The translations under genes and the position numbers were made by a program. From CAVURW01 sp963743595 (GTDB lineage Bacteria; Verrucomicrobiota; Verrucomicrobiia; Methylacidiphilales; UBA1321), in the NCBI GenBank assembly GCA_963743595.1, contig CAVURW010000021.1, positions 1-24,445 on the forward strand: 24,445 bases of DNA, read 5' to 3'. Under the pieces are notes generated by a model, which was not told where the DNA came from, made no database searches, and was given only the letters and a program-made list of their open reading frames with translations. Positions 5,586-13,900 of this stretch are shown here, in pieces. Positions within the stretch are counted from its first letter, which is position 1. Every line of letters starts with the position of its first letter.

Positions 5586-8149
5586 TTGACCCCCAGTTGG
5601 ATTTTAATTTCGCCTGACTCTGCCTCAACGGCATCGGTTAGTGGATCAGTGGCTACCACCCGTATCGATATTTTATCTTCCGTCTCAGCGAGTAGAAAGG
5701 CTAGACGAGCCGGTTTAGTTGGCGATGTCAGGGTAACCGTCGATGGTCGGTCCCATTGGGCATCTTCCACCATACCGATTTGCCCGACACGTTCAGTTCC
5801 GTTCATCAACTGAAACCGTAGAGTTGGTGCCTCGGCAACTAAGTCGCCTTGCGATGCCACAGAAATGGTGAAGATGCGGTTATTCACTATAGCTGGTGCC
5901 GTAATAACCACTGTCGGCATCTTCTTCTTCAATGGAGTTCGAGTCGATGCCATCCTAAAAGTCATTACCGGAATCACCATTTCTTGGAGACTCGTGCCTC
6001 CGTGATGGTAGCGGAGGCCATCCTTCCCGGGCAATACCGTAAGTCCTTTCGGGAAAATAAACTCCAAGGAGTCGGAGTAGCCTAAATCCGGCCCAGTTGT
6101 GCGCACGGTGGAAGGAGGCGTTGTGCCTCCATGGCCCGCCCAGCATCGCCGTTTCAATTCCACCGCATCGCCACCCGGTGCTGCCGTGATCATTTCCTGG
6201 CCGGTACCTTGACTAAACAAATGTCCGTGATCGGCAGTAATGGTGAAATGGGCTATCCCAGCAGATGCCAGTTTGCGGACCCCCCGGGCTATATTTCCCA
6301 AAACGGCACCCATCAACGGCGACGCGAGCTCAGTGAACATTTCGCCCAAAGAATCAATTTCTTGAGAGCGAACGACAACTAGTGGTGCACTCTCTATTTT
6401 TTCCTTTAATTTGGTACTGCTTAGCTTGCCCAAAGTCTCCAAGGTTAGTTCTACAACCCCGGGAATTTTGCCCTGAAGATATTTCCACCGATCAGGCCAA
6501 TTAGCCAAGGGTACTCCATCCACGTTAGCCGCCAGTTTCTCTTGATGTTCGATCACTGAAAAGCCAATGGATGCACCTGGCAGAAGAGCGGCCATGCAAA
6601 TAGGGGTGATCGTCGGTAAGGCTGCAATCGCAGTCCGGCAATTCATCTCCAAGGCACTTCTGGATAATTCCCCAATTAAATCTTGTGCCATTTCATACCT
6701 CATAGCATCGATCAAAAAATAAGCTTTAGGTCCTGGCATTGGTGCAACAACGTCAGAGTACACTCGGGTTTGATGCAGAACACCTGGTACCTGCCACCCA
6801 CTCCGGACCAGAACCTCTCCAAAGCCCACGGCCTGTTCGTGGACAAAATCATCGTAGTAACGTCGCACGCCGGACAAAGCCTGTTCGGATTCCGGCTCGA
6901 TGGAGATCCGGGATAAATAGGTCTCCAATTGGCGATGATAACGATCAACAAGACTCAAGGAGCGCGTGTAGGTAGATACCCAGTCATTGGCATCATTCTT
7001 CACGTTGACCAGTTGCCGAACCTGCTCCAGCGCTTGCTGACAAGCATCCCCCAACGTTGCTATTAGGCGCAGGCATTCCCATTGACAGGCCCGGTCCGGA
7101 TCCGTCTGCGCCCAAAACGATTTTTCGTGGCTCTCAACTAGCACCAAGGCCTGCCCATATTTCTTCTGTTGGATCCATTCGCCGCAGTGGACCAGAAGCG
7201 CCTGTTCTTGGAAGCGAAAGGTCAAGCTCCCACTAAAACCGCTCACAGGCAGCCGTTCGTTTGCCAGTCCCAGGCTCCCTTCTAACTGATCCGCTCCTTG
7301 TATAAAGGTACTGGAATAGAGTTCTCGCAGGCGATCCAGAACCTTCAGCAATAAAGCCTTTTGGTCTTCATTTCCTGGCGTTGGAATCAAATCCAGTGCT
7401 CGGGGATATCGATCCACGTTCGTATTAGCTCGGAAATCGTTGACCAAAAGGTAGCTCAAGACCTTTGTCCTGAATTCTGAAAAGGACACGGTGCTCGGCA
7501 GTGCTAGCCCCAGTCGATTTCCCACCAACTTGAGCAATTCTCCCTTGCCATCGCGACTTTCGAGATCGCTGTCGAGTTCTGGTTGAGCGATCCACGTGGC
7601 GAGAAGGCTGGCGTTATCTTTCTTAGGAATCACAATCTTGAGGATGGAAACTGCCTCCGGAGAACCCCGTTGTTCGACTAACCGAACGGCGTCGGGAAAC
7701 ATCAGACGTGGCGTTTCCAAAACGCCATCAATGTCGCCATCCGTCATGAAATCCCGCAGAACTTCTCGCAAAATGCGCTTGAGGTTGACGTTGGATTGGG
7801 GCGTCCAACACTTCCCGGCCAGTTCCAATTCCATGAGGGGCGATTCCTTTGTGTCCCGTTCCATTCCAGGGAGATAGATCAAAAAAGGCTCCGGCACCTC
7901 CGCCGCGAAATATCGTTCCGCGGCCAGCTTGACCCCAAATAATGAGCCGTTGCCTATTATGAAGTGAAAGTGAACACTCAGAACGATGGCTTTCGCATTT
8001 TGAGGAACGCCCGATTCGTCAAGATGGAGCTGCACCATTTCGTCGATAAAGGCTGAAAACTCCCGATTTGGGTCGTACCAAACGATACACCGATGGTTTG
8101 ATAGCTGTTCTTCCAGTTTCTCGGAAAGGTATTGGGTGAGCGGGTTCAT
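5582..8149 (-). CDS. pglZ: BREX protein PglZ (alkaline-phosphatase-superfamily domain)
   Basis: An 855-residue PglZ, the most widely conserved BREX component. The N-terminus (KLEEQLSNHRCIVWYDPNRE) is typical of the family. The PglZ domain, of the alkaline-phosphatase fold, begins with FLIDAMRYEM (Asp481), continues with LPTITPICMAALLPGA (Thr/Ser-type nucleophile region), and has the metal-binding ITADHGHLFSQG (Asp640, His641, His643). The C-terminal 120 residues look like a beta-sandwich. PglZ forms a complex with PglX and other BREX proteins in characterised systems; its enzymatic substrate is unclear. It starts 2 bp after the HNH gene stop and overlaps brxL by 4 bp, so all are co-translated. 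The frame is intact and all metal-site residues I can check are present. Confidence 0.93.
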   Translation of the reverse strand: MNPLTQYLSEKLEEQLSNHRCIVWYDPNREFSAFIDEMVQLHLDESGVPQNAKAIVLSVHFHFIIGNGSLFGVKLAAERYFAAEVPEPFLIYLPGMERDTKESPLMELELAGKCWTPQSNVNLKRILREVLRDFMTDGDIDGVLETPRLMFPDAVRLVEQRGSPEAVSILKIVIPKKDNASLLATWIAQPELDSDLESRDGKGELLKLVGNRLGLALPSTVSFSEFRTKVLSYLLVNDFRANTNVDRYPRALDLIPTPGNEDQKALLLKVLDRLRELYSSTFIQGADQLEGSLGLANERLPVSGFSGSLTFRFQEQALLVHCGEWIQQKKYGQALVLVESHEKSFWAQTDPDRACQWECLRLIATLGDACQQALEQVRQLVNVKNDANDWVSTYTRSLSLVDRYHRQLETYLSRISIEPESEQALSGVRRYYDDFVHEQAVGFGEVLVRSGWQVPGVLHQTRVYSDVVAPMPGPKAYFLIDAMRYEMAQDLIGELSRSALEMNCRTAIAALPTITPICMAALLPGASIGFSVIEHQEKLAANVDGVPLANWPDRWKYLQGKIPGVVELTLETLGKLSSTKLKEKIESAPLVVVRSQEIDSLGEMFTELASPLMGAVLGNIARGVRKLASAGIAHFTITADHGHLFSQGTGQEMITAAPGGDAVELKRRCWAGHGGTTPPSTVRTTGPDLGYSDSLEFIFPKGLTVLPGKDGLRYHHGGTSLQEMVIPVMTFRMASTRTPLKKKMPTVVITAPAIVNNRIFTISVASQGDLVAEAPTLRFQLMNGTERVGQIGMVEDAQWDRPSTVTLTSPTKPARLAFLLAETEDKISIRVVATDPLTDAVEAESGEIKIQLGVK

Positions 8150-8151
8150 TT

Positions 8152-8727
8152 TCAGGGAAGAGGTAGTCCTTCGTCTTCGTATCGTTCGATTGTCAATGCA
8201 AGAACTGGCACCACGTTACGTAGCACATCAATGTGGGCCTTCTTGTCCTTATAGAATCGATAGAACTTCATTCGAAAAGTGATGGATTCGTCGTCGTCAC
8301 ATATAGGCAGATTTTCAAGAGTGTACTGTAGAAGATCTTTTAAATTGTGGGGGGCTGACGGGCTTAAAACCATGAACATGTTTCTGAGATCAATCTCAAA
8401 CCATTCGAACTCGATCTCAAATGGATCCCAAACTTTCTTCGTTTTCTTGCTGCTATTCACGTTAGAGTTCGCAAATCGGTAGTTATCCCAGTCGTAAGCT
8501 TTAGAACGGTCATCTCGGAACGGCACGTAGTGGTCAACGCTGCCTCTTTGCTCCTGCATCAGGGAATAACCGCACAGGGAGTCGAACTGTCGTCTCAGCT
8601 CGCCTCTAAAGGGGCTCCAGAGATCCCTTGGTCTCTTGGCATTAGGATGGTTTCGCAGCCATTCCAATCCCGTAGTGCGAGCAGCGGCGAACCCCTCAGG
8701 AGCTTCTTTCAAGGTAAAAGCAGGCAT
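8152..8727 (-). CDS. HNH-family endonuclease, partner of the upstream ATPase
   Basis: A 191-residue protein with an HNH (beta-beta-alpha metal) signature: LCGYSLMQEQ, then GSVDHYVPF with Asp65-His66, then WDNYRFANSNVNSSK with Asn82 and Asn91. These correspond to the D-H, N and final H/N of HNH nucleases, with Asn in the last position. The second zinc-type cysteine pair found in many HNH proteins is absent. It should nick or cut DNA with a divalent metal. It follows the ATPase gene by 2 bp (that gene's stop lies in GAGGACTAACGATG, which also supplies the ribosome binding site), so the pair is stoichiometrically coupled. ATPase plus HNH recalls Septu PtuA-PtuB, but this HNH does not look like a standard PtuB, so I call it only Septu-like. 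It is not a core BREX gene. Confidence 0.75.
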   Translation of the reverse strand: MPAFTLKEAPEGFAAARTTGLEWLRNHPNAKRPRDLWSPFRGELRRQFDSLCGYSLMQEQRGSVDHYVPFRDDRSKAYDWDNYRFANSNVNSSKKTKKVWDPFEIEFEWFEIDLRNMFMVLSPSAPHNLKDLLQYTLENLPICDDDESITFRMKFYRFYKDKKAHIDVLRNVVPVLALTIERYEDEGLPLP

Positions 8728-8729
8728 CG

Positions 8730-9962
8730 TTAGTCCTCGGGAGCCACCTTAACTATCCAATGTGCCCAAAACGGGTCTTGTCCCGGCAGTGTTCTCAAAA
8801 GTTCCTCATGAATTTTTTCTTGAGAGTTTAAAAACTCCGGAAGCCTATCTAAACGGTTGAGCATAAAGTCCTTAGCCGCTCGAATAGCCACCTCTGCCTC
8901 TTTGGACCTTGCCTCACCCAATCCAAACACTTCCGATGTTAGCCAGTAACCCACCGTACCCTGTGGCACCCACGGCAAATCCTCCACGCATGCCTGTTGG
9001 TCTTTCAATTTAAGATGGAAGAGTTTGTCTGTATCCTGGTCATAAATAGTTTCTACTGATGCCAATACGAGAGGTGAATGAGTGGCAATAAAAAATTGGA
9101 ATGGGAAACCTTTATTGTCGTCTATGGCGCCGGTGGCTCCAATAAGAGAAGGCAAGATCTTTCTCTGCCAGAGGGGGTGAAGATGAGACTCCATTTCATC
9201 AATGATTAACGATCGGCTAACGGATGGGGGAAGGCCACTCATTCCCCGTATCTCCTTGTCCTCGTAATAGGCCCATGTCGTCACGTAGGCTAAAGCCATG
9301 ACTCGACGTATTCCTGCGGATGCTTCAGAGAGTGGAATATCGCCGTAAGGAAGTCGGAGAATGGGATACAATTTTCCATCTCTCGGATACAGCCTCCGGG
9401 ACTCAGTAAATCTGAGAGTCTCCATATCGGGTGAAAGAGACTCCGTTATGGCTAATAGAGTCTTCGCTTTTGGGGAATTCGTTTGCAACCACGTTACGAT
9501 GTCTCGGTACAGTCCCTCGGTGCGGTAAGTTCCCTTGGATCGACCGTTCCAAACCTCTTGCGGATTGAGTACAACATGATGGGATTTTGCCTCACCTATT
9601 CCGGACGAAAACGAAATCGCAAATCCCCCGTCAACTCTAGAAAATATGGTTAGACCGCTATCACAGTGGCCAAACTGATCGGTTCTTTGTCTTTTCTTGT
9701 TATCAAAGTATAGCTCTCGGTCTTCGCGGTCTGTTCGCAGAAAATCAGTAATTAACGTCTTAAGTGAGGGATAATGTTCCTTTTCAGACCGGAGAAGACC
9801 GGATGTGGTTGTCCATCTCCCAGTTAATGCCCACCACAGACATTCCAAGACAAAAGATTTTCCAAGACCGTTGTCCCCAGTGATCAAGTTCAGTCGTGAC
9901 CCGAATTCAAAGTCTAGCTCACGAGCAAACTCCACATTTTTAATCGATAAATTACTAATCAT
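8730..9962 (-). CDS. ABC/OLD-type AAA ATPase of an embedded defence module
   Basis: A 410-residue ATPase of the AAA_15/AAA_21 (SMC-OLD-ABC) group. It opens with SIKNVEFARELDFEFGSRLNLI and Walker A GDNGLGKS (residues 29-36). A signature-like SEASAGIRRVMALAY lies near residue 230, Walker B LIIDEMESHLHPLWQ has Asp255-Glu256, and the switch histidine is in FFIATHSPLVLAS (His295). All ATPase elements are present. There is no obvious coiled-coil insert or TOPRIM nuclease domain, so it is a compact version closer to PtuA- or RecF-like sensors than to full OLD proteins. It is followed at 2 bp by the HNH nuclease and preceded at 11 bp by the 328-residue protein. The AAGGAACACATTATG start has a good ribosome binding site. 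Likely role: nucleotide-dependent sensing that controls the HNH nuclease. Confidence 0.8.
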   Translation of the reverse strand: MISNLSIKNVEFARELDFEFGSRLNLITGDNGLGKSFVLECLWWALTGRWTTTSGLLRSEKEHYPSLKTLITDFLRTDREDRELYFDNKKRQRTDQFGHCDSGLTIFSRVDGGFAISFSSGIGEAKSHHVVLNPQEVWNGRSKGTYRTEGLYRDIVTWLQTNSPKAKTLLAITESLSPDMETLRFTESRRLYPRDGKLYPILRLPYGDIPLSEASAGIRRVMALAYVTTWAYYEDKEIRGMSGLPPSVSRSLIIDEMESHLHPLWQRKILPSLIGATGAIDDNKGFPFQFFIATHSPLVLASVETIYDQDTDKLFHLKLKDQQACVEDLPWVPQGTVGYWLTSEVFGLGEARSKEAEVAIRAAKDFMLNRLDRLPEFLNSQEKIHEELLRTLPGQDPFWAHWIVKVAPED

Positions 9963-9973
9963 AATGTGTTCCT

Positions 9974-10960
9974 TTATCTTTTCGCAAAATCAAGGGAGTC
10001 CTCGATCATCTTCTGGACTAAACCATTTGCTTGTCCGAGCGGAAGGCTCTGTAAAACCGGTTCCCATCTCAAAATCTCCTGTTTTATACCTGCGCTTCGA
10101 TAGGAGCTTAATCTGTCTGCCAATACCTTACACAGAACTTCGGATTGCTTTTTAAAGGATTCACGTTGCGGTGATCCAAAAGTCACTGCGACCCCCATTT
10201 TCTGCAAAGGCTTTCCTGTCTCTATAACCAAGGGCCATTCGAAATAACCCAAGCCGATTCTTGATTGAACGGAATTTTGTTGGTCGATTCTCAAATGCGG
10301 TTCCAATAGCTGTTTAATCCGCTCGCAATTCTTATCATCTTCCACTTCTGCGGTGGTAATTCTGCAAATAGGCTGCCCAAGTGGGATCCTCCAGACCTTT
10401 TTAGAGACCTTTGGAGAATCGTTCTCCAACACGTCATCGCCTTTCGCTTTTTTAGGCTTCGGTTTAGCAATCTTAGATTGGGGAAGATCCACCACCTCTC
10501 CACACCCGATGTCATGAGATTCCTGAGCTTGATACGGAATCAGAGCAACTGTGTTACAGGCGTTTAACTTTCCTTCCCAGTCGACGACAGCAAAGTAACG
10601 GGTGTTCGTGCTGAACAGATCCATCCACTGTTTCTCTTTATTTACCACACCGATGAGGAAGGGAGTGTCCATCGAAATAAGCTGATCAATCTCATGCTTT
10701 CTCGAAATACCCGCTTTAGTAAAGCCGCCAAACTCGACCCCATTTTTTTTCAACTCCTCGCTGTAGCTTTTAATCTGAACATTGAAAGGCAAATACGGAA
10801 TAAGGATCTTATTTTCCTTACGCAGCAAACTACAGTGGAAATCTAGACCTTCGGCGTCTTCCTGGCGTGGGATAGGCACCGTGATTGCAAGCGCCGACAT
10901 GATGAACTGTGCGAGATATTCGGATCGATCTCCTTGTCGGTATGAGACTAAGCGGGCCAT
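9974..10960 (-). CDS. PD-(D/E)XK nuclease-like (DUF4365-like) protein, unknown role
   Basis: A 328-residue protein whose N-terminal third matches the plan of DUF4365-like members of the PD-(D/E)XK fold: RQGDRSEYLAQFIMSAL (Glu14), EDAEGLDFHCSLL (Asp40) and PFNVQIKSY (Gln62-x-Lys64), the Glu...Asp...Gln-x-Lys series of such nucleases. A Lys/Pro-rich linker (about residues 165-185, KIAKPKPKKAKGDD) separates it from a C-terminal domain I cannot assign. The start ATG has AAGGA seven bases upstream, 2 bp after the pglX stop. It is the first of three non-core genes placed between pglX and pglZ. Whether the fold is catalytic or only binds nucleic acid cannot be told from sequence. Confidence 0.55.
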   Translation of the reverse strand: MARLVSYRQGDRSEYLAQFIMSALAITVPIPRQEDAEGLDFHCSLLRKENKILIPYLPFNVQIKSYSEELKKNGVEFGGFTKAGISRKHEIDQLISMDTPFLIGVVNKEKQWMDLFSTNTRYFAVVDWEGKLNACNTVALIPYQAQESHDIGCGEVVDLPQSKIAKPKPKKAKGDDVLENDSPKVSKKVWRIPLGQPICRITTAEVEDDKNCERIKQLLEPHLRIDQQNSVQSRIGLGYFEWPLVIETGKPLQKMGVAVTFGSPQRESFKKQSEVLCKVLADRLSSYRSAGIKQEILRWEPVLQSLPLGQANGLVQKMIEDSLDFAKR

Positions 10961-10962
10961 AG

Positions 10963-13900
10963 TTATTTCCTTCTTCGTCTAGGGTTGGTTGACGGAACGG
11001 CTGAAGTGGAATTAAGAGCGGCTTTCACAGCAGGATTGGTGCGGGAGGCGATGAGTTGGGCGAGTTCATGCTTTTCCACGGTTTTCGGGCGGTATTTACC
11101 TTCGCGGGCAGGGTCGGGTTCCCAGAGTACCTCATCCAGACCGTGGGCGATGGCCAGGGAGCGGTCGGTGGCGCATTTGGGGATGACCCGTTCTGGCCAG
11201 AGATGGAGGGCGAGATGGGCCCAGTCATATTCTCCGGAGACCAGCGTTTCCCAGCAGGCGGTGACGTCCTTTCGCCATTTGGTGTGGGCGATAAGCCGAT
11301 GAAAGGGGGCAAAGTTGATGATGACGCCGTCGTTGAGGTTGGGGTTCCAGAGCGGGGCCACGCGGATGATCTCGGCCTGAAACGCCTTGAGCTCTTCCAA
11401 AAACTTTTGGCGTTGAGCCAGCTCTTTGGCTTGGCGGGTGTTTGGATTCTCGCCCGCTTCTTCTTTGGCGTTCAGGAACTGCCGCTCCTCATGCCGCAGC
11501 TTGTCATCCACTAGTTCCCGGATGCGGTAGAAGGTGTCTGGCGTAAACCGATGGTGGTAGACCCACACTGTGTAGGAGCCGCTGGGCGTGCTGAACGGCC
11601 AGTAGATGGGGGCTTGCCGACGGCTCTTGCTGTACCGTTTCAGGTGATCCGCAAAGAATCCGTTCGGATTGGAGAACCACTCCCGAAGGCTCTTTATGCC
11701 TAGAATTTCGCAGGCTTCCGTTTCGATGGCCTCCGCGCGGTTTTTCCAGAAGACTTGGAGTACTGCCCGAACGTGTTTGATAATATCCAGCGAGTGTTCT
11801 GGATCATCTACGACGATGCCCCCCCAGACCACATCTAGCGGGTATTCGCCCTCAGCACGCAATTTCCGACCCTCCCCAGTTGAAAGGGGAAGACCGTCGG
11901 TGCCTTGCAGCATTCCCCGCGGGCAGGCTGGCAAAGGGGCAAATGGGTCAACTGTCTCAGTGTTTTGTTGATCCTCAAGGGCAACTCTTAGGTCCCATCG
12001 TCCGAAAACTACACCAATCCAATAGCTCGCTAATGATGCATATCGCCCTTCAGAATTGCTTGTATGATTGATTTCTGTAGGATCACAGTCCCCATCATGT
12101 TCTCGGGGCGAGTCGCTTTGCGGAATACTTTCAAGTAAATCACGCTCGAGGACAGTAAGCTGTCTCTCTGATAATCCATATGCTGAAGCAATTAAAAGAT
12201 CAAACTTGCGCCCAAGTAACGATGAACGATTTATTCGATACTTACCCGTTTCAGTTTTTGTTGATGGAGATGAAAATTCAATACACTCTTCGCAAGTCGA
12301 TAAGAATCGTCTTAAGTTATTTACTTCTAATGATATTTGTTGTTTCAATAACGAATCGAGTTCTTCGCAAGGTTCGACATATGGAACGCAACAAACCATT
12401 GAGTTCTGAAATTTTGGACGCAGAAACATCTCTCCACGAAACCTGGCGACCGAACTTGCAAGGTTGCTGGCCAATAACGCTAACACCCAGGTTTCCTTAC
12501 CCTGCCTGGGGAAAACTTGAGAGCGACCTGCTGTTGGAATCACACTTCTGGGTACTATGTAGGGAATCAGTCGAAATGAGCGGAGCATATAGCTTATCCC
12601 AGGTCTAAAATACGTGGACTCGCTCATGACGTACCGGGAACTCGAGTCGCCTCGAGCAACATGGCTTGCCTTAATTTCTAAACCTTTGTCCATCCAATTC
12701 ACAACCAGATGAATCGAGGCAGCAAAAGCAGATGCTTCGTCTGTCTTTGAGTACCAAGCCCATGTGCCGACATCAGACTCCGACTGAATTAATGCTTTAG
12801 GATCAATCTCTGTCCAAAGTCGCAGAAATCTTTCGTCATCTCCAGTTTGAAGGCCAACCCTTATTTCGCTATACTCTTCTAACAATGGAAATCTACTTAA
12901 AATGTCTATAACATCAACAGTTATCCAATAAACGTACGGAGATCCTTTAAGTTTATTAAAACTTTTAGTGGAAATAATAAAGCACGACTCTGACAACGTT
13001 CCTGACCCAAGAAGCTTACACCGTTCCTCTAAGACTATTGCCTTTTGATCTGTGGTTAATATTCTTGAAAAAATTGCAGCAGCTGGCGGCCTGCGGCTAA
13101 ATATAACACCAGCGGTTTCTACCATAGCGTCAAGAACCCGATCGCCGAGATCTGCAAAAAACTCTACGCTTAGTCCATCCCCTAAAAGGGAAATCCGGAA
13201 ATTACTTAACGATATCAAAAAGAAACACGCTCGACTAACGATCGCGGCACTTTTTCCGTTTGGATCGGTCAAGCCTTTCAGCCTATCTATAAAATGGGCG
13301 AGAATGTTGCCTTTGGAATCAGGATGGGCCTTCTCGGCGTACGTCTTTGAGAATTTTGATAATTCGCCGAATGGAGGATTCATTAGAACGAAGTCGAAAC
13401 GTTTTCTGCAAATATCAATGAAAGCGAATCCTTGAGCAGTATCGGCAGAGAACAGTCGGCGTCGCAAGCGAAGTGCGCTCTCCGCTTGCTCAGAATAGAG
13501 CTTCAGAGCTTGGTAAATTTTTTCCTCGGCCTGAACCCAGAACTCAGCATCGGTAATACCGGAGAGATCCAGATTCAGTTCGCGCTGGTGCAGTCGCTCG
13601 TTTGGAGGAGCGAACAACACGGTCTGTTCTTGTCGGGGACCTTGTTTCCAAAGCTTTTTAGCGTCGGAAATGGCACTCACGATCTCCTCTTCGATCTTAA
13701 GGAGGGAACCGGCTTCTCCCGCCAGTTTCATCCGGTCGAAAATGCGTTCGAGCAGAAATTTAAAGGCGGGCTGCTCCGCAGCGGGGAACTGGTTTCGGAT
13801 AAACTCTTGAAGCATTTCTCGTTCACCCGGCATCGGTGCGGCGCAGACCACATTGGATTTTTGAATCTTCGGGCGTTCCGCGACCGGAACTCCCGCCACC

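Noticed and set aside
8152..9962. Calling the ATPase and HNH pair a canonical Septu (PtuA-PtuB) system
   Set aside because: The order and domain types agree, but the HNH protein does not show the usual PtuB cysteine pattern and a third gene is attached, so only 'Septu-like' is justified without a profile search.
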